DNA from: Hyphomonadaceae bacterium
GTDB lineage: Bacteria; Pseudomonadota; Alphaproteobacteria; Caulobacterales; Aquidulcibacteraceae
Reading direction: 5' to 3'
DNA length: 41,885 nt
Assembly: GCA_019636095.1 (NCBI GenBank)
Contig: JAHBYF010000008.1
Coordinates: forward strand, 1-41,885
In this document: piece after piece, positions 32,493-41,759 of the stretch
Position numbering within the stretch: position 1 is the first letter of the stretch
Layout: every line of letters begins with the position of its first letter
Translations under genes and position numbers: made by a program
The notes under the pieces: model-generated
Told to the model about the DNA's origin: nothing
The model's input: only the letters and a program-made list of their open reading frames with translations
The model's database searches: none

Positions 32493-33122
32493 ATGCTCCG
32501 CTATCGGCGCCGCTATTGGCTCTTTGCCGCTGCCTTGTCGACCTTGGCTGGTTTTGCCGACGCCAATGCGTTCGTGCATCTCGGCGGCTATTTTGTCTCT
32601 TTCATGAGTGGCAACTCGACGAGATTAGGTGTTGGACTCGCGTCGCATCTTGATGCTGCGCGTCTTGCCGGCGGGCTCATCGCGTTGTTTGTGCTTGGCG
32701 TCGTCGTTGGCGCGTTGATCAACCGCCGCGGTGATCAAACCGGTGGTGTCCGTGTGCTGGCTTGCGTTACCGGATTGCTTGCCCTTGCCGCTTTGTTAGC
32801 GGCGCAAGGTATTTCAATTGCTCTGCTGGCAATCGCGATGGGGGCAATGAATGGCGTGTTCGTGCGTGAAGGCGAGGTCAGTATCGGCGTCACGTACATG
32901 ACGGGCACGCTCGTGCGAATGGGGCAACGTCTCGCAACTGCGTTGACCGGCGGCAAGCGTTGGGAGTGGATTCCATATGTGCTGTTGTGGAGCGGTTTAG
33001 TGCTCGGCGCGACACTAGGTGCGCTTATCTATGGTTGGATCGGACTTCAGTCGCTTTGGCTCGCTGCGTTTGCAGCGGCGTCGCTGACGATCGTGCTGAG
33101 TAGAATGCCGAATGCAGCTTAG
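32493..33122 (+). CDS. DUF1275 (YoaK-like) membrane protein
   Basis: A 209-residue protein with about six membrane helices: FAAALSTLAGFADANAFVHLGGYFVSFMSGNSTRLG is the DUF1275 signature (GxxDAxxFxxLGGxFxSFMTGNT), followed by GGLIALFVLGVVVGALINRR and later VTYMTGTLVRMGQRLA. Function unknown in the family. It follows fliJ by three bases, so it is co-transcribed with flagellar genes, with no known flagellar role. Convergent with the flhG-like gene, overlapping it at the stop codons by four bases. Confidence 0.9.
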   Translation: MLRYRRRYWLFAAALSTLAGFADANAFVHLGGYFVSFMSGNSTRLGVGLASHLDAARLAGGLIALFVLGVVVGALINRRGDQTGGVRVLACVTGLLALAALLAAQGISIALLAIAMGAMNGVFVREGEVSIGVTYMTGTLVRMGQRLATALTGGKRWEWIPYVLLWSGLVLGATLGALIYGWIGLQSLWLAAFAAASLTIVLSRMPNAA

Positions 33123-33922
33123 CCGGCGTTGAGGGTTTCAACGATCCGGATCACGTCTTCGTACGCTTGGCTCTGCGGATGACGTGTCGGCAACGGCGTT
33201 TGAGCGCGGATCGAGTCCGGCACGCGAGGATCGCGCGCGATCGCGCCCGCGAATTTCGGCTTGAAGCCGAGATACTCGTTACATGCGAGCGCGAACTGAT
33301 CGAATACCTTGCGTCCCTTGACGCGATTCTCAGCCATGTTCACGATCACCCACGGCACAACTTGTGAGCCTTGCAGGCGTAACAGCTTCACCATCGCATA
33401 TGCATCGGTGAGGGCAGTGGGTTCTTCGGTGGTGACGAGGATCAGGCGATCGGCGGCGCGGGCAAAGCGCAGCACCGTGGGATCGATGCCGGCGGCAAGA
33501 TCCAGGATTACGCGATCATAATGTGGCGTCAGCCGGTTCAGACCGTTGGCGATGCGCGCCACTTCTTCGAGCTTTACGGCGCCTAGCGCGCCCGAACCCG
33601 AGTGGCCGGCGATCAGATCGAAGCCGCCATTGCGTCCGGGGCCGCCCATAACCGGCGTCACTGCAGACTCTAATTCAAGAAAACCGCGCACCACAGAATG
33701 CACGTCGGCCGTTGGCCGCACGCCGAGCTGCACGTCGACGTTTGCGAGACCCAGATCGCAATCGACCAGCAGCGCCCGTTGGCCCGCGCGCCCAAACGCA
33801 ATCGACAGCATCGTCGACAGCCACGTCTTGCCAACGCCACCTTTGCCGGAGGCGATCGCAAAAACCGGCGCCGCGCGCGTGCGCGGTAGCGGCTGATCAA
33901 TAGCGGCGTTTGCGCCAGACAT
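33119..33922 (-). CDS. MinD/ParA-family ATPase, FlhG-like
   Basis: A 267-residue ATPase with the deviant Walker A SGKGGVGKTWLSTMLS, LLVDCDLGLANVDVQLG (Walker A' Asp), VILDLAAGIDPTVLRFA, TTEEPTALTDAYAMVKLL. This pattern fits FlhG (YlxH/FleN), which controls flagellar number or placement, commonly downstream of flhA. The usual partner flhF is missing between flhA and this gene (about 100 bases). ATG at 33922 begins MSGANAAI; a longer N-terminus (33988) is possible but less likely. No C-terminal amphipathic membrane helix is obvious. Confidence 0.85.
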   Translation of the reverse strand: MSGANAAIDQPLPRTRAAPVFAIASGKGGVGKTWLSTMLSIAFGRAGQRALLVDCDLGLANVDVQLGVRPTADVHSVVRGFLELESAVTPVMGGPGRNGGFDLIAGHSGSGALGAVKLEEVARIANGLNRLTPHYDRVILDLAAGIDPTVLRFARAADRLILVTTEEPTALTDAYAMVKLLRLQGSQVVPWVIVNMAENRVKGRKVFDQFALACNEYLGFKPKFAGAIARDPRVPDSIRAQTPLPTRHPQSQAYEDVIRIVETLNAG

Positions 33923-34023
33923 TCTGCTGGTATGCGCGCGTAACGATTGCTGAGGTCTTAGCGCCGCGGCCGATTTTGGTAAACGCAATCTTAATTACAG
34001 CGAATTCGCGTGAGCCGCTTCGC

Positions 34024-36114
34024 TCACACTTGCCCCATCGCCTTCAGGCGCACTTTTGCGTGCACCTCGGATTGGCCCATCACGGCTGTACTTGGCCGGA
34101 AGCGCTCGATCAGTGAGCGCACGAATGGGCGGATGTTGGGGGAGGTGAGTAGCACCGGCGTCTCGCCTTGCTGCGCTGATTTCTCAAACGCGGTGCGCAC
34201 GTCGGCGACGAAATCGTGCAGCTTGGACGGCGCAAGCGCCAACGTGCGTTGCTGGCCTTCGCCAATCAAGGACTCTGCGAACGCTTGTTCCCAGTTCGGC
34301 GATAACGTCAGTATCGGCAGCGCACCAGCCGGATTGCGGTGCTGGTAGCAAATCTGGCGCGCCAAGCGCGCCCGCACGTGCTCAGTGATCAATACCAGAT
34401 CGTGCATCGCCGGCGCTGCTTCCGCGATCGCTTCGACAATTGCGCCAAGGTCGCGGATCGAAACGCGCTCTTTCAGCAGGTTTTGCAACACACGTTGCAC
34501 GCCCGACCAAGAAATATGCGCCGGCGCAACATCGTCGAGCAGCGTTTGCGTATCCTTGGGTAGTTCTTTCACAAGCTTCTTCACCTCCGAGAAGGTGAGC
34601 AGCTCGCTCATGTGTTCTTTGATCACTTCCGTGAGATGCGTCGCCAGCACGGTCGCAGGATCAACAACCGTGTAACCGCGGAAGCTCGCCTCTTCACGCG
34701 CGCGCTCATCGATCCACTTCGCGTCGAGCCCAAACGCCGGCTCTTTCACCGCTTCGCCGGGCAAAGCGACACCTGCGCCGGTCGGGTCCATCGCAAGCAG
34801 GTGACCCATTTTCAGCTTGCCTTCTCCCGCGTCCATCTCGCGTATCCGGATCGCATAGGCATCAGCAGCTAGCTGCACGTTATCCAGAATGCGCACACTC
34901 GGCATCACGAAGCCGTAGTCTTGCGCCAATGTCTTGCGCAGCGCCTTGATCTGATCGGTGAGGCGGCGGCCTTGAACATCATTGATCAACGGCAGCAGCG
35001 CAAAGCCAATTTCGATGCGCGCGTCGTCCATCGCTAGCGACGATTGCGGCGTCTCTTCAAGTTCCGGCGGCGGCGGCGGCGCCTCAGCTGCGGCTTTCGC
35101 GCTGGCTCGATTGGCTTGCCGCAACTGCCATGCCAGCGCGCCTGCCGCGAACGCGAGTACGAAGAACGGAATCATGGGCATGCCTGGCAACAAGCCGACG
35201 CCCAAGGCACAGGCCGACACCACGCCAAGCGCCACGGGATAGGAGGCGAGCTGCTTGGCTAGCGCCTTGTCCGCTGCGCCGTCGATCCCGGCTTTGGTGA
35301 CAAGCAAGCCCGCTGCGACGGAAATGATGAGCGCTGGAATTTGCGTCACGAGGCCGTCACCGACCGTCAGCAGCGTGTAGGATCTGCCAGCTTCGGCAAA
35401 GTCCATACCATGCGAAACAGTGCCGATAATAATGCCGCCGATGATGTTGATGAAAACGATCAACAAGCCGGCGATCGCATCGCCGCGCACGAATTTCGAG
35501 GCGCCGTCCATGGCCCCGAAGAACGAGCTCTCGTCCTCCAACGCCTTACGCCGCTCGCGCGCCTGTTGTTCGTTGATGAGGCCAGACGACAAGTCTGCGT
35601 CGACCGCCATTTGCTTGCCCGGCATCGCGTCCAAAGTGAATCGCGCCGCGACTTCGGCGATACGCGTGGAACCGCGGGTGATGACGACGAAATTCACGAT
35701 CACGAGGATCGCGAACACAATGACGCCGATCACAAACTCGCCGCCCATCACGAACTGCGCGAATGCCGCGATCACTTCACCGGCCGCGTGTTCACCTGAC
35801 TGTCCGCCCGAGAGGATGAGGCGGGTCGAAGCGATGTTCAGCGCCAGCCTGAACAGAGTCGCCAGGAGCAGCACCGATGGGAAAGCCGTGAACTCGAGCG
35901 GCTTCTTGATCATCAGCGCTGTCATCAGCACCAGGATCGACAGAATAATCGAAATCGCGAGCAGAAAGTCGAGCAGGATCGGCGGCAGCGGCACCAGCAT
36001 GATTGCCAAGATGCCGAGCACGCCGGCGGCCAGCGCGATCTCGCCGCGCATGACAAAGCCACGCAACGTGCTGAAAGAAAAATCAGTGCCCTGCGGCTGC
36101 GCAGCGTCCGTCAT
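34024..36114 (-). CDS. flhA: Flagellar type III export gate protein FlhA
   Basis: A 696-residue inner-membrane export gate protein. The first ~330 residues hold eight helices, with the conserved ITRGSTRIAEVAARFTLDAMPGKQMAVDADLSSGLI (FHIPEP) loop. A large cytoplasmic domain follows (IRILDNVQLAADAYAIRIREMDAGEGKL, RGYTVVDPATVLATHLTEVIKEHMSELLTFSEVKKLV, HISWSGVQRVLQNLLKERVSIRDLGAIVEAIAEAA). Nine bases downstream of flbD on the same strand, so last but one in the fliF operon order. A small stem-loop (GTGAGC/GCTCAC, 34010-34027) overlaps the stop. Confidence 0.97.
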   Translation of the reverse strand: MTDAAQPQGTDFSFSTLRGFVMRGEIALAAGVLGILAIMLVPLPPILLDFLLAISIILSILVLMTALMIKKPLEFTAFPSVLLLATLFRLALNIASTRLILSGGQSGEHAAGEVIAAFAQFVMGGEFVIGVIVFAILVIVNFVVITRGSTRIAEVAARFTLDAMPGKQMAVDADLSSGLINEQQARERRKALEDESSFFGAMDGASKFVRGDAIAGLLIVFINIIGGIIIGTVSHGMDFAEAGRSYTLLTVGDGLVTQIPALIISVAAGLLVTKAGIDGAADKALAKQLASYPVALGVVSACALGVGLLPGMPMIPFFVLAFAAGALAWQLRQANRASAKAAAEAPPPPPELEETPQSSLAMDDARIEIGFALLPLINDVQGRRLTDQIKALRKTLAQDYGFVMPSVRILDNVQLAADAYAIRIREMDAGEGKLKMGHLLAMDPTGAGVALPGEAVKEPAFGLDAKWIDERAREEASFRGYTVVDPATVLATHLTEVIKEHMSELLTFSEVKKLVKELPKDTQTLLDDVAPAHISWSGVQRVLQNLLKERVSIRDLGAIVEAIAEAAPAMHDLVLITEHVRARLARQICYQHRNPAGALPILTLSPNWEQAFAESLIGEGQQRTLALAPSKLHDFVADVRTAFEKSAQQGETPVLLTSPNIRPFVRSLIERFRPSTAVMGQSEVHAKVRLKAMGQV

Positions 36115-36122
36115 AGTCTAAC

Positions 36123-37475
36123 TCAGGCAGCCTGACCCGTCGGAGGAGGCAGCACCTTCACCCCGTCGTCCGAATATTGCTTCAGCTTGTTGCGCAGCGT
36201 GCGGATTGAAATCCCGAGAATGTGCGCGGCATGCGTGCGGTTGCCGAGGCAGTGCGTCAGTGTCTCAAGGATGAGATCCTGCTCAACTTCCGCCACGGTG
36301 CGACCCACCAGATTACGCGCCGCCGCTTGCGCCGCTTCGATCGCGTCTCCCGTCGAGTCACGATGTCCAACCGGCGCACCATCCGGCGCGCGGATCGCGT
36401 CGGGGCCGACATCGGCGCTATTTGCCAGCAACACAGCGCGGTGCATGGCGTTTTCGAGTTCGCGCACATTGCCTGGCCAACGATGCTCGATAACAGCGGC
36501 AAGTCCCTCTTTTGAAAGTTGGCGGGCAGGGCGCCCGTTAGCGCGTGCATATTTCTCAATGAAGAACTGCGCCAAGGCTGCGAGATCATCCGTGCGTTCG
36601 CGAAGGGGCGGGATCCGCAGGTTCACGACGTTGAGGCGATAGAGCAGATCTTCGCGAAACTCGCCGTTGCGAACCAGCGCGCCGAGGTCCCGGTTCGACG
36701 TGGCAAGCACGCGGATGTTGACCGGCACCGGCTTGGCGCCGCCGACGCGATCAATCAGTCGCTCTTGCAACGCGCGCAGCAATTTCGATTGCAGGCGTAA
36801 GTCCATTTCCGAGATTTCGTCCAGCAACAGCGTGCCGCCGTCGGCTTCTTCGAATTTGCCGATGCGCCGGGCGACGGCGCCGGTGAACGCGCCCTTCTCG
36901 TGACCGAACAATTCTGACTCTAGCAGCTGCTCCGGAATTGCCGCACAGTTCACAGCGATGAACGCTTTGTCTTTGCGCTTCGATTTTTTGTGAACATAAC
37001 GCGCGAGCACCTCTTTTCCGACGCCGCTTTCGCCAGTGATCATGATTGAAGCGTCCGACGCCGCGATCTGATCCGCCATCGCCACAACGTGCTTCATCGC
37101 TTCGTCGGCGGCGATCAGCGGGCGCTCATCGTCGCACACGGCAGCCAGCACGGCGGCGATCAGTTCCGCATCCGGCGGCAGTGAGATATATTCGCGCGCA
37201 CCTGCGCGGATAGATTTCGCCGCGACCGCGGGATCAACACCGACACCCGCCGCAACGACAGGCACAACGATATGTTCGGCTTCGTTCGCTGCGATGAGGG
37301 CGGCAATATCCAGCCGCGCATCGACCATGAGCAGATCGGCGCCGCGTCCAGCGCGCAGCGCGCCCGTGGCCTGCTCGATGGTGTCCACGTGGCCAACCTT
37401 GGCGCCTTGGTCCATGGCGATCTTCGTGGCGGCGGAGATCTGTCCTCCAAGCGGGCCGACGATGAGTAGACGCAT
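36123..37475 (-). CDS. flbD: Sigma-54-dependent flagellar regulator FlbD
   Basis: A 450-residue NtrC-family activator. Receiver-like N-terminus (about residues 1-120) lacks the usual acidic pair at the start (LLIVGPLGG) though LLMVDARLD keeps an Asp; FlbD receivers are known to be atypical. The AAA+ domain has GESGVGKEVLARYVHKKSKRKDKAFIAVNCAAIPEQLLESELFGHEKGAFTGA (Walker A and the GAFTGA loop), LLLDEISEMDLRLQSKLLRALQE; the C-terminal Fis-type HTH is LILETLTHCLGNRTHAAHILGISIRTLRNKLKQY. It switches on late flagellar genes and represses the fliF promoter in Caulobacter. In the fliF operon, between fliN and flhA. Confidence 0.95.
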   Translation of the reverse strand: MRLLIVGPLGGQISAATKIAMDQGAKVGHVDTIEQATGALRAGRGADLLMVDARLDIAALIAANEAEHIVVPVVAAGVGVDPAVAAKSIRAGAREYISLPPDAELIAAVLAAVCDDERPLIAADEAMKHVVAMADQIAASDASIMITGESGVGKEVLARYVHKKSKRKDKAFIAVNCAAIPEQLLESELFGHEKGAFTGAVARRIGKFEEADGGTLLLDEISEMDLRLQSKLLRALQERLIDRVGGAKPVPVNIRVLATSNRDLGALVRNGEFREDLLYRLNVVNLRIPPLRERTDDLAALAQFFIEKYARANGRPARQLSKEGLAAVIEHRWPGNVRELENAMHRAVLLANSADVGPDAIRAPDGAPVGHRDSTGDAIEAAQAAARNLVGRTVAEVEQDLILETLTHCLGNRTHAAHILGISIRTLRNKLKQYSDDGVKVLPPPTGQAA

Positions 37476-37499
37476 TTCCGTTCTCCTGCGAAGCCGCCT

Positions 37500-37823
37500 T
37501 TAGGCGGTATCGCCGTCCTTAATAATTTCCGTCATGGTCACGCCGAGCCGCTCGTCGACGACGACGACCTCGCCACGCGCGACTAAGCGGTTGTTGACGT
37601 AAATATCGATGGCCTCGCCAACCTTGCGATCGAGCTCAATGACCGAACCGCGGTTTAGCCGCAGCAACGAGGCAACCTCCATGTTGGCGCGGCCAAGCAC
37701 GGCTTGGATGTGCACTGGCACATCATAGACCGCAGCTAAGTCAGCGGCGCTGCGTTCGACGCTGTCACCGGTGGGGTCGGCGTCTGGCGTTGGTTGAAAT
37801 TCGTCGAGCTTTAGATCACTCAT
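37500..37823 (-). CDS. fliN: Flagellar motor switch protein FliN
   Basis: A 107-residue C-ring protein with the SpoA/FliMN C-terminal domain: YDVPVHIQAVLGRANMEVASLLRLNRGSVIELDRKVGEAIDIYVNNRLVARGEVVVVDERLGVTMTEII. Slightly short N-terminus, typical of alphaproteobacterial FliN. It overlaps fliH by eight bases at its start and precedes flbD by 24 bases. Confidence 0.95.
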   Translation of the reverse strand: MSDLKLDEFQPTPDADPTGDSVERSAADLAAVYDVPVHIQAVLGRANMEVASLLRLNRGSVIELDRKVGEAIDIYVNNRLVARGEVVVVDERLGVTMTEIIKDGDTA

Positions 37824-38430
37824 GATTCGCCTCGCGTGGCGCCGCGAGCGCGGCGTCGATTAGATCTTCAATTCGTTTGGCGGCGTCAGCCGGATCCATC
37901 GTGATCACGCCATCGGACCAATCGATGATGACTTCGCCGGCTTTCAATCCGGGTTCTGCGCGCACCATCACGGCGCTTGCATAGGCGTGGGTTTCGCACA
38001 TCTCGGTGATCCGCGGTTTGAGCTCGTCGGCCAACTCCGAAGGAAGCTTCACAACCAACCGCGGCTGATGGCGCAGAGCGTCCATTGCCGCCTCGATCGC
38101 CTGAGCGGCACGCTCCGCACCGAACCCGTCAAGCGCTGCGCCAGCAATCTTACGCGCAGCTGCTAGGGCGACACGCGCCGCTTCCGTCCGCATTGCGTGA
38201 CTTTCAGCTTCCAGTCGCGTCAGCACCGCCGACGCAGCGTCTGCGACCGCTTCGAGTGCGGCCGCGGTGCGCCGTTCAGCTTGCGCGGTCGCGTCATTCT
38301 TGCCGCGTTCGTAGCCGTCTGAGCCGGCCGCCTGCACTTCCTCCGCCGTGATCCGTTTCGGCGGCTCACGCACGATCTCGCCGTCGGGCGCGAACTCGGT
38401 CTCGAAGGCGTATTTGCGAATGTTGCTCAT
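37816..38430 (-). CDS. fliH: Flagellar assembly protein FliH (FlbE-type)
   Basis: A 204-residue protein between fliG and fliN, the place of fliH/flbE in Caulobacter. The middle is a long helical Ala/Glu/Arg-rich coiled coil (DATAQAERRTAAALEAVADAASAVLTRLEAESHAMR); the C-terminus folds like FliH/V-ATPase E (RLVVKLPSELADELKPRI, VRAEPGLKAGEVIIDWSDGVITMDPADAAKRI). It negatively regulates FliI and docks it at the export gate. Its start shares one base with the fliG stop region. Confidence 0.88.
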   Translation of the reverse strand: MSNIRKYAFETEFAPDGEIVREPPKRITAEEVQAAGSDGYERGKNDATAQAERRTAAALEAVADAASAVLTRLEAESHAMRTEAARVALAAARKIAGAALDGFGAERAAQAIEAAMDALRHQPRLVVKLPSELADELKPRITEMCETHAYASAVMVRAEPGLKAGEVIIDWSDGVITMDPADAAKRIEDLIDAALAAPREANHE

Positions 38431-39485
38431 CAGTAGATCAGCTCATCTTCAGACTTGCCGTCCGAGAGCACGATCTCGCCGCGTGCAGACAATTCTTTCG
38501 CCGTCGCCACCATACGTGTTTGCGCGGCGTCGACATCCTTCAGGCGTACCGGGCCCATCGAGGCCATTTCGTCCTTCAGCAATTTTCCACCGCGCTCTGA
38601 CATGTTCGAGAAGAATAGGTTGCGCAGCGTGTCCGACGCGCCCTTCAGGCCGAGCGCCAAGTCGCTCTTGTCGACGGCGCGGAGCAACGTCTGGATCCCG
38701 CCGGAATCGAGTTTTCCGAGGTCTTCGAATACGAACATCAGTGCTTTGATGCGGTTGGCGCTCTCGCCACTCTTGCCTTCGAGCGCACCCATGAAACGCG
38801 ACTCTGTTTGGCGGTCGAAGTTATTGAAGATTTCCGCCATCAGCTCGTGACTGTCGCGTTTCGAAGTGCGCGCAAGGTTCGACATGAACTCGGTGCGGAG
38901 AGTGGTTTCAACCTTCTCAAGGATGTCGCGTTGTACCGGTTCCATCGCAAGCATGCGCATGATGCATTCCGCAGCGAAGTCTTGCGGCAGTTCGGCCAAG
39001 ACCTTCGCAGCGTGTTCGGGACGCACCTTTGCAAGCACCACCGCGACCGTTTGCGGATATTCGTTCTTCAAGTAGCTTGCGAGCACCGTCTCGTGGACGT
39101 TGGCGAGCTTGTCCCAAATATTGCGGCCAGCCGGACCGCGTATCTCCTCCATCAGCGTGTCGACTTTTTCCTTGGGCAGGATTTGCGACAACATTCGCTG
39201 CGTTTGCTCGACGGAGCCCATGATCGCGCCTGCGCCGGAAAGACGCTGAATGAATTCGTGGACGAGCGCTTCAACGACGGCGGAGGGGACCACGCCTAGC
39301 GACGCCATCGCCTGTGAGACTTCCTTGATCTCTTCCTCATCCATCACTTGCCACAGCTTCTTGGCTTCCTCGCCAAGCGCCATGAGGATGATCGCCGCCT
39401 TCTCTGGCCCGCTGTAGCGGGAGAGATCAACCGTCGGGGCGGCTGGCTGAACGTCAGAAGGAGAAGGGCGGATGAGGGCGTTCAT
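38430..39485 (-). CDS. fliG: Flagellar motor switch protein FliG
   Basis: A 351-residue C-ring protein. N-domain: [41 protein letters not shown]. The middle-domain motif is EYPQ rather than EHPQ ([15 protein letters not shown]). The C-domain torque helix is [36 protein letters not shown]...[28 protein letters not shown], with the charged residues that face the stator. Five bases after fliF; the operon order matches Caulobacter. Confidence 0.97.
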   Translation of the reverse strand: MNALIRPSPSDVQPAAPTVDLSRYSGPEKAAIILMALGEEAKKLWQVMDEEEIKEVSQAMASLGVVPSAVVEALVHEFIQRLSGAGAIMGSVEQTQRMLSQILPKEKVDTLMEEIRGPAGRNIWDKLANVHETVLASYLKNEYPQTVAVVLAKVRPEHAAKVLAELPQDFAAECIMRMLAMEPVQRDILEKVETTLRTEFMSNLARTSKRDSHELMAEIFNNFDRQTESRFMGALEGKSGESANRIKALMFVFEDLGKLDSGGIQTLLRAVDKSDLALGLKGASDTLRNLFFSNMSERGGKLLKDEMASMGPVRLKDVDAAQTRMVATAKELSARGEIVLSDGKSEDELIY

Positions 39486-39490
39486 CGGCG

Positions 39491-41107
39491 TTACGCGTTG
39501 TTCAACCAGCCGCGGATGATCTGGACCGATTCATCCGGGTGCTGATCCACGACTTCCGCGACCTTCTTCACAGAAGACGCGCGAACGCGTCCGTTGATTT
39601 GCGCAATGTCGATGCCCGCGTCCGCTTGCGCGCCTTCGGGGCCGGGAAGGGCGGCGGCAGCGCCGCCACCGCCGGCGGGCGCCGGGCCGGAGAGAGCGGG
39701 AATGCTGCCCGCTGCCGCGTTGGCGCCTCCGCGGATCAGGCCGCCCACAAGCGGCCGTAGGACAAAGAACGTGAACGCGAGCGCCGCGATCAGTGCGGCG
39801 ACAATTTCGATGATGCGCATCACATCAAGATTGCCGAGGAAGTCGAACATGCCCGGCGCCGCGGCCGTCTCATTGCCCGGCGCTAGGTTCGCGAACTGGG
39901 CGTTGACGACCTCTACGGTGTCTCCGCGTTCTTGATTAAAACCGACGGCCGAGCGAACCAGCGACGTAAGCCGCTGCATCTCTTCGTCCGTGCGCGGCGT
40001 ATAGGTGGCTGCTGCGCCCTCTGCGCCTGGCGTCATCGATCCATTCACCGCGACCGCCACCGAAAGCCTGCGGATGTGGCCGCCCTCGCTCACTTCCGTG
40101 CGCGTCGTGTTGGAAATCTCGTAATTGATGGTTTCCGAGCTCTGATTGTTTTCGTTCTGCGGGCCGGATTGCGATGCTGAGGTGTTGGCATCGGGCACGT
40201 TGGCGCCGGCAGTCGCGCCGTGCGCCGTTTCGCCGCTTCGGCCGGTCTCTTCAGAAGTTTGCGTTGAACGCACCACGCGTCCCTCGGGATCGAATGTTTG
40301 CCGCGTTTCGCTGACGCGGTTGAAATCCATATCCGCGGAAACCTGCACGCGCGCGTTGCCTTGGCCGACGATGCCTTCGACAATGTCGGTCACCGTGCGG
40401 CGAATGCGGTCTTCGGTCGCCACTTGCCGCGCGTCTATTCCGTCCGCGACACCGTCCTCGCCAGATTGCGCAGCCGCGAGCAGACGTCCCGTTTCGTCGA
40501 CGATGGTCACGCGGTTGGCGCTCAAACCGGGTGTGGCGCTGGCGACGAGGTTGCGGATCGCCCGCACCTGGCCGCTGGTCAGTTCATCGCGGCGGAGTTG
40601 AATGACGATCGACGCCGTCGGTTGCTCGGCATCACGAGAAAACAGTTGGCGCTCCGGCAGCACCAGATGGACGCGCGCCGACTTAACGCCGTCGAGCGAA
40701 CCGATGGTGCGCGAAAGCTCGCCTTCGAGCGCGCGCAGGCGATTGATGTTCTGCTGAAACTGCGTCTGGCCCAGCGCGTCCGGCTGGTCGAAGATTTCAT
40801 AGCCAATCGATCCGCGCGAGGGCAGGCCATCGGCTGAGAGCATCATGCGGGCATTGAACACTTGCGAGCGCGTGACATAGATCGAGCCGCCGTCTTCGCG
40901 GATCTCGTATGGAATGTCGGCTGCTTCAAGCCGCTGCGTGATCTCGGCCATCTCGCGTGTTTCAACGCCGGCGAAGAGCAGCGCCTTCGGTTCGCCGCCG
41001 ATGCGGAAGACAAGCGTGAAGAGGAGGGCGGCGACGACCGCGGCGATGCCCAGCATCGCGAACAATCGCGTCGGCCCTGCCTTCAGGAGGAGTTGAGTGA
41101 AGTTCAC
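39491..41107 (-). CDS. fliF: Flagellar MS-ring protein FliF
   Basis: A 538-residue protein with two membrane helices: near the N-terminus ([20 protein letters not shown]) and near residues 435-455 ([26 protein letters not shown]). The periplasmic ring domain shows [37 protein letters not shown] and [40 protein letters not shown]. The C-terminal FliG-binding tail ends [22 protein letters not shown] at 41107 is chosen since AGAGG lies nine bases upstream; a GTG at 41137 is in frame. First gene of the fliFGHN-flbD-flhA run. Confidence 0.96.
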   Translation of the reverse strand: MNFTQLLLKAGPTRLFAMLGIAAVVAALLFTLVFRIGGEPKALLFAGVETREMAEITQRLEAADIPYEIREDGGSIYVTRSQVFNARMMLSADGLPSRGSIGYEIFDQPDALGQTQFQQNINRLRALEGELSRTIGSLDGVKSARVHLVLPERQLFSRDAEQPTASIVIQLRRDELTSGQVRAIRNLVASATPGLSANRVTIVDETGRLLAAAQSGEDGVADGIDARQVATEDRIRRTVTDIVEGIVGQGNARVQVSADMDFNRVSETRQTFDPEGRVVRSTQTSEETGRSGETAHGATAGANVPDANTSASQSGPQNENNQSSETINYEISNTTRTEVSEGGHIRRLSVAVAVNGSMTPGAEGAAATYTPRTDEEMQRLTSLVRSAVGFNQERGDTVEVVNAQFANLAPGNETAAAPGMFDFLGNLDVMRIIEIVAALIAALAFTFFVLRPLVGGLIRGGANAAAGSIPALSGPAPAGGGGAAAALPGPEGAQADAGIDIAQINGRVRASSVKKVAEVVDQHPDESVQIIRGWLNNA

Positions 41108-41244
41108 GCTGGCCCTCTGCACGCACGGAGAGAGCACCCAGAATCACTGGGCAAATCTCACCGGTGGGCAGAAATTGCCGGGCCGGGGGTGAAACAACCG
41201 TTAACCACGTTATTCTTGGAGCGCCTTCGCGATCGCAGGACGCG
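41108..41244 (-). promoter_or_regulatory. fliF upstream region with possible CtrA and FlbD sites
   Basis: On + coordinates TTAACCAC at about 41200-41207 is 7/8 like the CtrA half-site TTAACCAT. On the minus strand GGCAATTTCTGCC (about 41167-41179) is an imperfect palindrome like the FlbD (ftr) boxes known at the Caulobacter fliF promoter. A GAATC (CcrM) site lies at 41141-41145. These are weak matches judged by eye. Confidence 0.35.
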
Positions 41245-41273
41245 CAAAGACCCCCGCCGGGGAAGAGCGGGGG
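41245..41273 (-). terminator. Intrinsic terminator of sciP
   Basis: On the minus strand CCCCCGC (41273-41267), a 9-base loop, GCGGGGG (41257-41251), then TCTTTG. Located some 60 bases after the sciP stop and before the fliF promoter region. Confidence 0.8.
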
Positions 41274-41330
41274 CCTTTGAAAGCCTTGGTGTTACAGATC
41301 GATTGCCGCCCGCAGGCAGCGCGGCGTCTG

Positions 41331-41612
41331 TTAGACGCCGGCCGCGCGGTAGTGCTGGATGCGCGTGGTGCGCAAGCCAGGGAGGCCGTGCTTCTCGATC
41401 GATTTACGCCAGCCGTCGAATTCCTCTTCAGAGAGGCCGTAGCGTTGGCAGGCTTCTTCCATCGTCAGCAGGCCGCCGCGAACCGCAGCGACAACTTCTG
41501 CCTTGCGGCGGATGACCCAACGGGTCGTTCCCGGCGCGGGCAGATCGTCCAAAGTGAGGGGATTCCCGTCGGGACCCATCACCACCCCATCATATCGGCG
41601 TTGCTTCTGCAT
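41331..41612 (-). CDS. sciP: CtrA inhibitory protein SciP (DUF1153)
   Basis: A 93-residue helix-turn-helix protein matching SciP: GPDGNPLTLDDLPAPGTTRWVIRRKAEVVAAVRGGLLTMEEACQRYGLSEEEFDGWRKSIEKHGLPGLRTTRIQHYR. In Caulobacter it binds CtrA and blocks its activation of flagellar and other genes in late predivisional and swarmer cells. ATG at 41612 has AAGGAG ten bases upstream; a longer in-frame start at 41636 overlaps that site. Its place next to fliF and a hook gene, near ctrA, matches its regulatory job. Confidence 0.93.
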   Translation of the reverse strand: MQKQRRYDGVVMGPDGNPLTLDDLPAPGTTRWVIRRKAEVVAAVRGGLLTMEEACQRYGLSEEEFDGWRKSIEKHGLPGLRTTRIQHYRAAGV

Positions 41613-41685
41613 GCGCCTTTCTCCTTCTTGAGCCACCCACTATAACTTGGATCGCTAAAGAAACGGCTAAGACGCGGCTGGAACC

Positions 41686-41756
41686 AGGCGAAGAAGCGTG
41701 TCTCGAATTAGAACACGAGTCTCTTACTCATTTCTTATCCGAGTCACGCTTCGCCT
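41686..41756. other. Large imperfect inverted repeat between sciP and the hook-protein gene
   Basis: AGGCGAAGAAGCGTG (41686-41700) and CACGCTTCGCCT (41745-41756) pair with a 3-base bulge; CTCG/CGAG and ACTC/GAGT can pair inside, giving a branched structure. It includes two GAGTC (CcrM) sites at 41717-41721 and 41741-41745. It lies four bases after the stop of the hook-type gene, so it could end that message, and upstream of sciP, whose promoter it may contain. Confidence 0.45.
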
Positions 41757-41759
41757 AGG

